The position numbers were made by a program, and so were the translations under genes. The notes beneath the pieces were generated by a model that was given only the letters and a program-made list of their open reading frames with translations, was not told where the DNA came from and searched no databases. From Geothrix campi (GTDB lineage Bacteria; Acidobacteriota; Holophagae; Holophagales; Holophagaceae), in assembly GCF_024609265.1 (NCBI RefSeq), contig NZ_JANHMP010000002.1:310001-374000 (forward strand): 64,000 nt of DNA, given 5' to 3'. Positions 37,626 through 46,048 of the stretch are shown piece by piece (position 1 is the first letter of the stretch; each line of letters opens with the position of its first letter).

Positions 37626-37702
37626 GGTCCCGTAGCTCAGCTGGATAGAGCAGCTCCCTCCTAAGGAGCAGGTCGTGCGTTCAAATCGCATCGGGGCCAC
37701 CA
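37626..37702 (+). tRNA. tRNA-Arg (anticodon CCT)
   Basis: The 77-nt gene folds as a standard cloverleaf. Acceptor GGTCCCG pairs with CGGGGCC, the D arm is GCTC...GAGC, the anticodon arm GCTCC-CTCCTAA-GGAGC has anticodon CCT (reads AGG, Arg), and the T arm is GTGCG-TTCAAAT-CGCAT. The CCA end is encoded (37700-37702). No other tRNA is nearby; a 280-bp gap upstream holds no gene, and a long perfect hairpin follows 18 bp downstream. Confidence 0.95.
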
Positions 37703-37720
37703 TTCGGTTTGGGCCTTACC

Positions 37721-37775
37721 CGTCCTGACTTGCGAGCAGAAGCTCCTTCAGAGCTTCTGCTCGCAAGTCAGGACG
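37721..37775. terminator. Perfect 25-bp-stem hairpin downstream of tRNA-Arg
   Basis: The 25-bp arm at 37721-37745 (beginning CGTCCTGACTTGCGAGCAG) is repeated exactly inverted at 37751-37775 around the loop CTTCA. It lies between tRNA-Arg and the convergent secreted-protein gene, so it can end both transcripts. The stem is far longer than typical terminators and lacks a U tract, so another role (mobile repeat) is possible. Confidence 0.7.
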
Positions 37776-37796
37776 AAGGGAAGGTCTCTCTTCTGA

Positions 37797-38900
37797 TCAG
37801 CGGATGGGCGTGTAGGCCAGGCCACCGCCAGGAGCGAGGAAGACGGCTTCGCGATCGAGGAGACCCACCAGCTGGTGGCCCTCGGCGAGGGGCGTGGGGA
37901 TCCATTCCAGAGCGCCGCTGAGGAGATCGAAGCGGGCGAGCATCAGGCCCGTGGACTCCGGGGCGCCGCAGGCCTTGACCTGGCTTGGCGCGAAGACGCA
38001 GAAGATCACATCCTTGCCGGCCCACGAGAGCATGGGGCCCCGGCCCACCCGGCCCAACGCGGCGCGGCCGGGGAGGGCGTCGTGGCAGGTAAAGAAGGTC
38101 TGGCCCGGATCCTTGGGGCCCTTGACGGGATCGAGGACCGTGAAGGCAAGGCTGGCACCCTCAGCCAGGTACACCGTTCCATCCGTTCCCAGGGCCATGC
38201 GGTTGAGGGGGACCAGCAGGGGCTGGGCCGCGGTGTCCTTCAGCTGGGAGCGGTCGCCATAGGACCAGAGCACGGAGCCGGTCCGGAGGTCGCGCTTTTC
38301 CAGGCATGGTTTCAGGGTGCGGTAGAGGATGAGGATGCCCTCACGGCCCACGGCCATGTCCTCGACCGGGGCGGGGAGCGCCGAGGCGGTCTCGATCTGT
38401 CCGTCCTTGTTGAGGATGACCAGGCGTCCGTCGCAGATCATCCAGATCCGGCTGTATGAGTCGATCACCCAGCGCTCGGGGACGGCGTCGCAGGCAGCGG
38501 CCTCGGGAACCTGCTGGAGTGCGGGTCTGGGGGCGGCGGGCTGGGGTCGTTGGTGTCGCGGAATGCCGTACAGCAGCGCGCCCGCGGCATCGTAGTCTGT
38601 GGCGACGCGGGAGGGTGCGACCGCCGCGGGTTTCGAGGCCGGAGCGGGTTTCCGGACTTCGGGCAGGACGATCTGCAGGGTGGACAGGAGGCCGGTGCCC
38701 TTCATCCAGGCACGGAGCGACCGGGTGGCCGGATCGAAGAACACCAGGGACCCATCCACTTCCTGATAGGCCCATCCCCCCGTCGCGCGGGCGGGGTCCC
38801 ATCCCTCGGTGCGGGCCTGGGCACGGGCTTGGCCGCGCAGAGGTGTCGGACCGCAGAGGGCCATGGTGGCAAGAAGGAGGGTCAGAAGGCGGAGTTTCAT
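37797..38900 (-). CDS. Secreted protein of unknown function with repeated strand-like segments
   Basis: The 367-aa protein has a signal peptide (LLTLLLATMALCGPTPLRG, then QARAQ), a Pro/Ala-rich region and a C-terminal half with repeated strand patterns: RWVIDSYSRIWMICDGRLVILNKDG (in pieces), LALGTDGTVYLAEG-like, VLDPVKG and LARFDLLSGALEWI. Together these look like a beta-propeller of PQQ/NHL type, but no blade signature is clear enough to name it. The RBS is weak. It is divergent from the dCMP deaminase gene, with an AT-rich promoter region between. Confidence 0.72.
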   Translation of the reverse strand: MKLRLLTLLLATMALCGPTPLRGQARAQARTEGWDPARATGGWAYQEVDGSLVFFDPATRSLRAWMKGTGLLSTLQIVLPEVRKPAPASKPAAVAPSRVATDYDAAGALLYGIPRHQRPQPAAPRPALQQVPEAAACDAVPERWVIDSYSRIWMICDGRLVILNKDGQIETASALPAPVEDMAVGREGILILYRTLKPCLEKRDLRTGSVLWSYGDRSQLKDTAAQPLLVPLNRMALGTDGTVYLAEGASLAFTVLDPVKGPKDPGQTFFTCHDALPGRAALGRVGRGPMLSWAGKDVIFCVFAPSQVKACGAPESTGLMLARFDLLSGALEWIPTPLAEGHQLVGLLDREAVFLAPGGGLAYTPIR

Positions 38901-38920
38901 ATATTACCTGCCTATATTTT

Positions 38921-38948
38921 ATTATGCCTATGCGAGACTTCAGTTGAA
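38921..38948 (-). promoter_or_regulatory. Possible promoter of the secreted-protein gene
   Basis: On the minus strand, TTCAAC (38948-38943) and CATAAT (38926-38921) are 16 bp apart in an unusually AT-rich patch (38890-38935), 20 bp before the ATG at 38900. It is a candidate only. Confidence 0.35.
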
Positions 38949-39068
38949 TCCTTTAGGCTGTGACGAAACGCACGATTTATTCCAAGGACGCCCATGTCCA
39001 TTGATTCCTTTCCGGCCCATCCATGACCCTCAACTTCTTGCGATGATGGAGTTTTCTCGAGGGGCCCC

Positions 39069-39500
39069 GTGACGCGATCCCAATTGAAGGACGAGGTCTT
39101 CATGAACATGGCGCTGGAGCTCAGCCGCCTGGGGACCTGCTGCCGCCTCCAGGTGGGCGCCGTGCTGTTGCGGAGCGACGGCGGCATCGCGGCCGCCGGC
39201 TTCAACGGCGCGCTGCCGGGCATGCCCCACTGCACGCCGGAAACCTGCAAGCCGGGCCAGCGCTGCCTGCACACGAGCCACGCGGAGGAGAACGCCCTCG
39301 GCTTCTGCGACGGTCCCGTCGCCACCGCCTTCGTCACCCACGAACCCTGTCTCACCTGCTGCCGGGCCCTGGTGCGCCGGGGCGTGCGACGCGTGGTGTT
39401 CCGCCACCCCTATACGAGCATCGGCGAGCAGGAACGCGTGGAGCGCCAGCACATCCTCGATCATTTCAGCGTGCGGTGGGAGCAGCAGGGCGAGGCTTGA
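39069..39500 (+). CDS. Deoxycytidylate/cytidine deaminase-type protein
   Basis: The 143-aa zinc deaminase has the signature HAEENALGF (H-A-E) and CLTCCRALVRRGVRRVV (C-x2-C) that bind zinc and activate water, with MALELSRLGTCCRLQVGAVL at the N-terminus. The length and the H-C-H pattern fit dCMP deaminase/ComEB-like enzymes, but ComE operon context is absent. Start GTG 39069, GAGG 6 nt upstream. The next gene (formate dehydrogenase) starts 56 bp later on the same strand. A link between the two is not evident. Confidence 0.83.
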   Translation: MTRSQLKDEVFMNMALELSRLGTCCRLQVGAVLLRSDGGIAAAGFNGALPGMPHCTPETCKPGQRCLHTSHAEENALGFCDGPVATAFVTHEPCLTCCRALVRRGVRRVVFRHPYTSIGEQERVERQHILDHFSVRWEQQGEA

Positions 39501-39556
39501 AGTCGCGGGCGGGCGGCGCATACTGCTGAGCGCCCCTTCCTTCAGGAGACAAGCCG

Positions 39557-42247
39557 GTGACCGGAACCCTCATCCGCCTGCGGGTGAATGGCCGCGACGT
39601 CGCGTCGCCACCGGGCACCATGCTGCTGGAGGCCTGCCGGCAGAACGGCATCGAAATTCCCACCCTCTGCTCGGATCCGCGGCTGAAGCCCGCCTCCAGC
39701 TGCCGGTTGTGCGAGGTGGAGGTGGAAGGCCGGGAGCGCCCCCCCTGCGCCTGCGCGACTCCGGTGGAGGAGGGCATGGTGGTCGCGACCCACACGGCGG
39801 AGTTGGAGGACTTCCGCCGGGCGATGCTGGAACGCCTGGCGGAACGCATCCCGGCGGAGGACCCGGCCCGGCTGGCGGGGAAGCCCTTCCGGAAGCTGCT
39901 GGACGCCTACGGTGTGGCACCTTCAGGCGCGAGGAGGCCGGAGGCGAAGCACCCGGAGCATCCCTACCTGGACGTGGACCTCTCCTGGTGCGTGGCCTGC
40001 GGCCGCTGCGTGCGAATCTGCGACGAGGTGCAGGGACAGAACATCTGGACCTTCACAGGCCGCGGTGGGGACCTGGCCCTGGCACCGGCACTGTCACCCG
40101 GTTTGCGCGAGAGCGCCTGCGTGAGCTGCGGCGCCTGCGCTGATGCCTGCCCTACGGGGGCCATCGAGGATGTCTCGCGCCTGGCGGCGGGGGTGCCGGA
40201 ACGCTGGGTGCGCACCACCTGCCCTTACTGCGGCACCGGCTGCGAGATGGACGTGGGGGTGAAGGACGGATGCATCACCGAGGCGCGTCCAGTGTTCGCC
40301 TCGCCTTTGAGTCGCGGCCATCTCTGTGTGAAGGGGCGCTATGGATGGGGCTTCAACGACGCACCGGACCGGATCACGGCGCCCATGATCCGGCGCAACG
40401 GTGCCTGGGAGCCGGCCACCTGGGAGGAGGCGCTGGAGGCCGCGGCTTCGGCGTTGCGGAAGGCCCTGCGGGTGGGTGGTCCAGGCACCGTGGGCGTGCT
40501 GGCCTCCAGCCGCGCCACCAACGAGGAGAACTATCTGGCGCAGAAATTCGCGCGCCTCGCCCTGGGCACCCACAACGTGGACTGCTGCGCCCGGGTCTGC
40601 CACGCCCCCAGCGCCGCGGGCCTGGGCCAGACCTTCGGTACCGGAGCGGCGACCAACAGCTACGCCGACATCGAACGGGCTGGCCTGCTGATGGTGGTGG
40701 GCGCCAACCCCACGGAGAACCATCCCATCGTGGGAGTCCGCATCCGCCAGCGGGCCCGGGCCGGCGTGCCGCTCATCGTGATCGATCCACGACGCACGGA
40801 ACTGGCCGACCTGGCCACGGTCCACCTCGCCCCGCGGCCCGGCACGAACCTGCCCCTCCTGCAGGCCATGGCGAACCTGATCCTCGGCGAGGGGCTGGTG
40901 GATGCGGACTTCCTCGCGACCCGCACCGGGGACCTGGAAGCCTTCACGGCATCGCTCCGGGAGTGGACCCCCGAACGGGCCGGGGCCCTCTGCGGGATCG
41001 AACCGGAGGCCATCCGCCGCGCGGCCCGGCTCTACGCCACCACGGGCCCCGCCATGATCTTCCATGGCCTCGGCGTCACCGAGCACCGCCAGGGCACGGA
41101 TGGTGTCTCGGCGCTGGCCCACCTGGCCCTGCTCACGGGGAATGTGGGCATCCCGGGGGGCGGGGTGAATCCCCTGCGGGGCCAGAACAACGTCCAGGGC
41201 AGCGCGCAGATGGGTTGCGAGCCGTCCAGGCTCACCGGCTACCAGAAGGTGGCCCTGGCCCGGGGCACCCACGCGCAGGTATGGGGGGCCGAGCTGCCCC
41301 AGGAGCCCGGGCTCAACGCCCTGGAGATGATCGACGCCGCCGGAGAAGGCCGGCTGAAGGCCCTGCTGGTGATCGGCTACGACCCCCTGCTCAGCCACCC
41401 CGGGGCGCGGGAGACAGCGGAGAATCTGAATGGGCTGGATGCCCTCATCGTGGTGGATCTGTTCCTCACCGAGACGGCCAAGGCCTTCGGCACGGTCTTC
41501 CTGCCCGCCGCCAGCCCCTTCGAGAAGGAAGGCACCTTCATGAACGGCGAGCGGCGCATCCAGCGCATCCGCCGGGTGGTGGCGCCGAAGGGAGAGAGCC
41601 GCACCGACCTGGCGATCCTTGGGGCCCTGGCGGAGCGGTTGGGCGCCGGGCGGCACTTTCGGCACTCGGACGCCGCCGCCGTCTGGGACGAGGCCCGCCA
41701 GGTCTGGCCGGCCATCGCCGGGATCAGCCACGAGCGGTTGGATCGGGAGGGGGGCCTTCAGTGGCCTTGCCCGGCAGAGGACCACCCGGGCACACCGGTG
41801 CTCCACGTGGGCGCTTTCCCCGGGGGCCGGGCGGCCTTCCGCCCCCTCACCTGGACGCCCAGCCTGGAGGTGACCAGTGGGGATTACCCCTTCCTGCTGA
41901 ACACGGGCCGCAGCCTCTTCCACTTCAACGCCTCGACCATGACTGGCCGGACCCGCAACCGCGAACTGCGGGCGGACGACGCACTGGACCTCCATCCCGA
42001 CGACGCGGCCGAGCTGGGCCTTTCCGCCGGGGACCCGGTCCATGTGCAAAGCCGGCACGGAGCCTTCACCCTCCGAGCCCATCTCACGGACCGGGTCCGG
42101 CGGGGCGAACCCTTCGCCACCTTCCATGCCGTGGCCGCCTATGTGAACCTCGCCACGGGCCCAGGGCGGGATGCCGTCACCGGGACGCCCGAGTACAAGG
42201 TCACGGCGGTGAACCTGAGCGCTGCGGCCAAGTCAAAGGGCCGATAA
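39557..42247 (+). CDS. fdhF: Formate dehydrogenase alpha subunit (molybdo-bis-MGD, Cys-type)
   Basis: The 896-aa protein oxidises formate to CO2. It has an N-terminal NuoG-like [2Fe-2S] domain (CSDPRLKPASSCRLCEVEVEG in pieces; the Cys set PCAC), then two [4Fe-4S] ferredoxin motifs (CVACGRCVRICDE; CVSCGACADACPTGA), then the MGD domain with [4Fe-4S] motif CPYCGTGCEMDVG and the active-site Cys in NVDCCARVCHAPSAAG, where E. coli FdhF has selenocysteine. The C-terminal MGD-binding block GRSLFHFNASTMTGRT is present. Start GTG 39557, AGGAGAC upstream. No fdhB/C or fdhD gene is in the window. Confidence 0.92.
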   Translation: MTGTLIRLRVNGRDVASPPGTMLLEACRQNGIEIPTLCSDPRLKPASSCRLCEVEVEGRERPPCACATPVEEGMVVATHTAELEDFRRAMLERLAERIPAEDPARLAGKPFRKLLDAYGVAPSGARRPEAKHPEHPYLDVDLSWCVACGRCVRICDEVQGQNIWTFTGRGGDLALAPALSPGLRESACVSCGACADACPTGAIEDVSRLAAGVPERWVRTTCPYCGTGCEMDVGVKDGCITEARPVFASPLSRGHLCVKGRYGWGFNDAPDRITAPMIRRNGAWEPATWEEALEAAASALRKALRVGGPGTVGVLASSRATNEENYLAQKFARLALGTHNVDCCARVCHAPSAAGLGQTFGTGAATNSYADIERAGLLMVVGANPTENHPIVGVRIRQRARAGVPLIVIDPRRTELADLATVHLAPRPGTNLPLLQAMANLILGEGLVDADFLATRTGDLEAFTASLREWTPERAGALCGIEPEAIRRAARLYATTGPAMIFHGLGVTEHRQGTDGVSALAHLALLTGNVGIPGGGVNPLRGQNNVQGSAQMGCEPSRLTGYQKVALARGTHAQVWGAELPQEPGLNALEMIDAAGEGRLKALLVIGYDPLLSHPGARETAENLNGLDALIVVDLFLTETAKAFGTVFLPAASPFEKEGTFMNGERRIQRIRRVVAPKGESRTDLAILGALAERLGAGRHFRHSDAAAVWDEARQVWPAIAGISHERLDREGGLQWPCPAEDHPGTPVLHVGAFPGGRAAFRPLTWTPSLEVTSGDYPFLLNTGRSLFHFNASTMTGRTRNRELRADDALDLHPDDAAELGLSAGDPVHVQSRHGAFTLRAHLTDRVRRGEPFATFHAVAAYVNLATGPGRDAVTGTPEYKVTAVNLSAAAKSKGR

Positions 42248-42255
42248 CCTGGAGC

Positions 42256-42906
42256 ATGCTCAGCCATGCCGCCAGCCCCAACCCGCGCCCCTTCCGCGAG
42301 AACCGGTTTCTCCAGGTCCTCTGCGTGGCCTATGGCCTCGTCTGGATCGTGACCGCCATCCGGCCGCTCTATCCCGGCGACTGGCGGATGGAGAACCTGC
42401 TGGTGGTCCTTGCGGTGGGGGGCCTGGGCTGGACGTACTCCCGGTTTCCGCTGTCGGATCTCAGCTACCTCCTGATCGCCGTGTTCCTCGCCCTGCACGC
42501 GGTGGGGGCCCACTACACCTACGCCAATGTGCCCCTTGGCTTCTGGATGAAGGCCCACTGGGGATTGGCGCGGAATCCCTTCGACCGCATCGTCCACTTC
42601 AGCTTCGGCCTGCTGCTCGCCTATCCGGTGCGGGAGGTGTTCATGCGGGTGGCCCGCACGCGCGGTTTCTGGAACTACTACCTGCCCCTGGACGTGGTGC
42701 TGGCGGCTTCCGCCGTCTACGAAATCATCGAGAGCATCACGGCCCGTCTCAGTGCGCCGGAGCTGGGCGACGCCTTCCTGGGCACTCAGGGCGACATCTG
42801 GGACGCCCAGAAGGACATGACGGCGGCGGCGGCCGGGGCGATCCTCACCATGCTCGTGGTGGCCCTGGTGCGGCGGATGAGGCGGATGCCTGAGCCTGCC
42901 GGCTGA
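42256..42906 (+). CDS. DUF2238 (YjdF-type) membrane protein
   Basis: The 216-aa protein has about six hydrophobic segments (LLVVLAVGGLGWTYSRFPL; YLLIAVFLALHAVGAHYTY; DVVLAASAVYEIIESI) and the family motif YANVPLGFWMKAHWGLARNPFDRIVHFSFG in pieces, typical of YjdF-like DUF2238. The function is not known. It starts 8 bp after the formate dehydrogenase stop, so it may be co-transcribed. GGAG lies only 1 nt before the ATG at 42256, too close for a normal SD, so the start is uncertain. Confidence 0.75.
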   Translation: MLSHAASPNPRPFRENRFLQVLCVAYGLVWIVTAIRPLYPGDWRMENLLVVLAVGGLGWTYSRFPLSDLSYLLIAVFLALHAVGAHYTYANVPLGFWMKAHWGLARNPFDRIVHFSFGLLLAYPVREVFMRVARTRGFWNYYLPLDVVLAASAVYEIIESITARLSAPELGDAFLGTQGDIWDAQKDMTAAAAGAILTMLVVALVRRMRRMPEPAG

Positions 42907-42908
42907 CC

Positions 42909-43862
42909 TCAGATCCCGCCGTGCTCCCAGGTGGGCACGGGCGTGTTGTCCAAGGCCACCTCGGTGCCGTCGTCCAGCAGGAGCATCGGGGGATCGCCGG
43001 GGCGCACATCGACGATGGTCCGGCCCAGCAGGCGCTCGCGCTGGTCGTGGTGCCATGGGATGCCCACGGGGTAGGTGCGACGGTAGGCATCCAGGGAGCC
43101 TTCCAGCCGATAGCAGAGGTGATGGAGGGCGGATTCGAAGGCGGCGTCGAAGCCCTTGGGCGGTTCCGGATCCAGGCCGGCGGCCCGGAGGAAAGCCTCT
43201 GCCGGCGGGAGGTCCCCGGAGCCACCGGCCACCCAGCGTCGCAGGCCGGACCCGAAGGGGGCGGGTCCATCCAGCGCCACGGCCCGGTCCCGGTGGATGC
43301 CGAGCCAGAGGGAGACCCGCCCACAGGAGCCGGCCCCTTCGAAATCGAGGGGCAGCTGGGCGTCATCGTGGAAGACCACGGCGCGCAGGGGCAGCCATTC
43401 GAAGGTCTCGGCCACCTTGGTGCCCACGGGGCCGAGGCTGTCCCGGCGCAGATCGGAAACGGCCTCCGCGAAGGTCTGCCGGAGACTGGCCAGGCTCAGG
43501 ACGCCCTCTGGGAGCCCCTGGTCGTCCAGGGCCAGGGGTGGTTCGTGCCAGTCCGCGGCGAGAGCCGGCAGCACCTGCTGGAAGAGGATCAGGGCCGGGT
43601 CCCAGTCCCAGTGGCGGGTGGGCTCGTAGCCCAGTTCGCGGCAGAGATCGAACCAGGGGCGCTCCGGCGCGGGGGCCCCGGGCAGGTAGATGGATCGCCC
43701 ATCGAGGAAGATCTCGCAGCCCGGCTGGGCCGTCGGGGTCTTCCGCCGGCTCAGGCCCAGTTCATGGCGGCCCAGGGTGGCCAGCGTGGTCTCGCGGTAC
43801 GGATGGTCCTCCTGCCGCAGCACCTTCAGCGGCGCGCCGAGGATCCAGGCGTCCAGAGACAT
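42909..43862 (-). CDS. Protein of unknown function
   Basis: The 317-aa soluble protein is one continuous sequence without signal or membrane segments: GLSRRKTPTAQPGCEIFLDG, RPWFDLCRELGYEPTRHW, WLPLRAVVFHDDAQLPLD and HDQRERLLGRTIVDVRPGD. I do not recognise a family. ATG 43862 has GGGAGG 5 nt upstream and is the best of three adjacent starts. It is convergent with the DUF2238 gene, 2 bp apart, and not linked to SpoIID. Confidence 0.65.
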   Translation of the reverse strand: MSLDAWILGAPLKVLRQEDHPYRETTLATLGRHELGLSRRKTPTAQPGCEIFLDGRSIYLPGAPAPERPWFDLCRELGYEPTRHWDWDPALILFQQVLPALAADWHEPPLALDDQGLPEGVLSLASLRQTFAEAVSDLRRDSLGPVGTKVAETFEWLPLRAVVFHDDAQLPLDFEGAGSCGRVSLWLGIHRDRAVALDGPAPFGSGLRRWVAGGSGDLPPAEAFLRAAGLDPEPPKGFDAAFESALHHLCYRLEGSLDAYRRTYPVGIPWHHDQRERLLGRTIVDVRPGDPPMLLLDDGTEVALDNTPVPTWEHGGI

Positions 43863-43909
43863 CATCACCTCCCGGGGAGGCTAACCTGAGGCCACCAGGC
43901 CCTTCCGTC

Positions 43910-43926
43910 AATCCCAGAATGGGATT
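43910..43926. terminator. Small hairpin downstream of the SpoIID-like gene
   Basis: AATCCCA and TGGGATT pair around GAA at 43910-43926, 14-30 bp past the end of the SpoIID-like gene on the minus strand. The 7-bp stem is weak and has no U tract; it is a low-confidence terminator. Confidence 0.3.
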
Positions 43927-43939
43927 TCATGGTCGAAAA

Positions 43940-46048
43940 TCAGTCGACCTTCCGGAGTTCAGTCCCGGGGTAGTAGTGCTGGAGGATCTGCTGGAACGTC
44001 GCGCCTTCGAGGGCCATGCCGTAAGCGCCGGTCTGGCACATGCCCACGCCGTGCCCCCAACCCCGTCCGTAGAACACCCAGCGGCGCTGAGCACCCTGAC
44101 CCATGGTGAGGAACCGGAACACGTTGTCCTTGAGGCCCAGCAGGCCGCGGATGTGCATGCCGCGCACCCGGTGTGCCGCACCCTGGCTGTCGATCACGGC
44201 CAGATCCAGCACCCGGCCCTCCTCGTTGTGTTGGGCCCTGAGTTCGCGGATGCCGGAGACCTTGATGCGCTTGCGCACCAGGGCCAGCAGGTCGGCCTCG
44301 GTGTATTCCACCCGCCAGTGGGCAGTGGGGTTGTAGCGGTCCCAGGCGGCGCCGTCGGGATCGAGCCGGCGCACCAGCACCACGGCGGAACCGTCCTCGG
44401 CGGGGATCCACTTCAGGCGGTCGCCCACCTGGACGTCGGCCTTCGACAGCAGGCGGAGACTGCCGTCCGGCGCCTCCTCCGCGAGCAGCAGCCGCGGGGC
44501 GAGGGCCAGAGGCTCGGGGCCGCCCCGCTTCCGGCGCACCTGCCGGTCCATCAGCAGGGCACCTTCTCCGGGGACCAGCGGATCCAGATCCTGCCACATC
44601 CGGCCCAGGGTCACGAGGGCCTGCCGCAGGGTGGAGGGCTCCCTGGCGGCCCAGGTGGCCGGAGGGATGAGGCCCCGCCGGGTGAGGAAGGCGGCCAGCA
44701 GGCGATCCCCCGGGGGCAGGTCGGCGGGCAGGAAGTAGGCGGCGTCCTGGGGTCGCTCCTGGCCTTCCACCACCTTCTGGAAGCCCAGGGCCCGGGCCAG
44801 GGCGAGCATGAGGTTCCCTTCGCGGGCCAGGGGCGTGGGGTCGATGCCGAGGCGCTGCTGGAGGGCCCGCACCGGACCGGCCAGGTCCTCCGCCGTGGCA
44901 GGCCGGGCCAGGCGCTCGCCGTTGAGCCATTCCACGGGGATGATGCCCGAGGCCAGCCTCAGCAGGTCCCAGGTGAGCCAGGGTTGCTGGGCCTCCGGGG
45001 TGACGGACACGCCGGAGGTGAAGGGCAGCGTAAGGGGTTTGGCGGGATAGCAGGTGGCAGCTTTGAGGTAGGGAGCATCACCGCCGAAGACCTGGGACAC
45101 GTCTACGGTGTGGCCGCCGCAATTCGCCATGAAGAGGGCCAGGATGGGCTTGCCACCGTAGGTGGCGAAGAGGCCCTCGGTCTCCTGGATGGCCCGGTCC
45201 GTGAGGAGCTGCTCGCCGTCGCGCCCGCCGTAGACCTGGTCGGCCACGGTGTCGCCCATGTCGAAACCGTCGGCTGCGCGTTTGCCGCGGTTGGCCACGG
45301 CATAGGTCCGGGCCGCCACGGCCTGGGCCTTGAGGGCTTCAATGGCGGGGAATTCCCAGGCGCCCATCTCCTTGGGCACCACGCCGCGCAGGTAGGTTTC
45401 CAGGTCCAGCGTGTTCACGACGGTCAGGCGGCCCTGGGCGTTGGGGAAGATCTCCACCTTGCCGCGGTAGCGCCCCTTGCCGTTGAGGCTGGTGAGTTCG
45501 CCCGCGGGCTTCAGCCATACGCCGCCGAGGGGCAGGGCCCGCCGCTCGTAGCGCTCGCTGACGGCGTAGAGGGCGCGGCCCTTGCGGGGCTGGCTGCCGC
45601 GGGATTCCGAGGCCACCCACAATTCGTCGAAGCCCAGGTCCTGGAGCTTCTGGAGCAGGGGCTCGGCTTTTGGCGCGTCGGGGAAATGGCCTGTCAGTAC
45701 GCGCCAGGTATCCGCGTCGGGCACCTTCACGCGGTCCGAAGGTTCTCCCAGCTTGCTCAGGCGCTTCATCAGGGCGGCCGCTTCGTCGGCGCCCAGAGGC
45801 CGTCCCACCTGGATGCGGTACTCGCTGGTGGGATCCGAGACGCCGCGGCTGTCCCACCAGAGGCGCAGCTTCTCATCCGGGGCCAGCCTCAGCAGCGGTT
45901 TCCCGGCGCGGTCGCAGACCTGGCCGCCGCCTTCCAACGACACGATCCATTCCGTGGCCTGGGTGTCGAGGCCGATCTTCAGCGGGGGCTGGGCGGCGAA
46001 GGTGGGAGCGAGCGACAGGACCAGGGCTGGAACGAAGAGGGTCTTCAT
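43940..46048 (-). CDS. SpoIID/LytB-domain cell-wall protein
   Basis: The 702-aa secreted protein has a signal peptide (VLSLAPTFAA|Q), an N-terminal SPOR-like region, and a SpoIID domain split over its length: LDLETYLRGVVPKEMGAWE, ALKAQAVAARTYAVANRGK, and the C-terminal GRGWGHGVGMCQTGAYGMAL. SpoIID proteins are lytic transglycosylases that cut denuded glycan. Homologues occur in non-spore-formers, so this is not evidence of sporulation. ATG 46048 overlaps the TGA of the serine hydrolase gene (ATGA). The other two genes in the coupled set point to wall turnover. Confidence 0.87.
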   Translation of the reverse strand: MKTLFVPALVLSLAPTFAAQPPLKIGLDTQATEWIVSLEGGGQVCDRAGKPLLRLAPDEKLRLWWDSRGVSDPTSEYRIQVGRPLGADEAAALMKRLSKLGEPSDRVKVPDADTWRVLTGHFPDAPKAEPLLQKLQDLGFDELWVASESRGSQPRKGRALYAVSERYERRALPLGGVWLKPAGELTSLNGKGRYRGKVEIFPNAQGRLTVVNTLDLETYLRGVVPKEMGAWEFPAIEALKAQAVAARTYAVANRGKRAADGFDMGDTVADQVYGGRDGEQLLTDRAIQETEGLFATYGGKPILALFMANCGGHTVDVSQVFGGDAPYLKAATCYPAKPLTLPFTSGVSVTPEAQQPWLTWDLLRLASGIIPVEWLNGERLARPATAEDLAGPVRALQQRLGIDPTPLAREGNLMLALARALGFQKVVEGQERPQDAAYFLPADLPPGDRLLAAFLTRRGLIPPATWAAREPSTLRQALVTLGRMWQDLDPLVPGEGALLMDRQVRRKRGGPEPLALAPRLLLAEEAPDGSLRLLSKADVQVGDRLKWIPAEDGSAVVLVRRLDPDGAAWDRYNPTAHWRVEYTEADLLALVRKRIKVSGIRELRAQHNEEGRVLDLAVIDSQGAAHRVRGMHIRGLLGLKDNVFRFLTMGQGAQRRWVFYGRGWGHGVGMCQTGAYGMALEGATFQQILQHYYPGTELRKVD

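Noticed and set aside
37503-37703. Minus-strand ORF over tRNA-Arg
   Set aside because: This is the classic false peptide read from the antisense of a tRNA gene; the cloverleaf and anticodon are clear.
40270-42906. 878-codon plus-strand ORF in another frame within the formate dehydrogenase gene
   Set aside because: Sequence is Arg/Pro/Gly-rich and lacks any family pattern until its last part, which is the real DUF2238 gene. It is a GC-rich shadow frame of fdhF.
43940-46048. SpoIID-like gene as evidence of sporulation
   Set aside because: SpoIID-domain proteins are widespread in non-spore-forming diderms, and no other sporulation gene is present.
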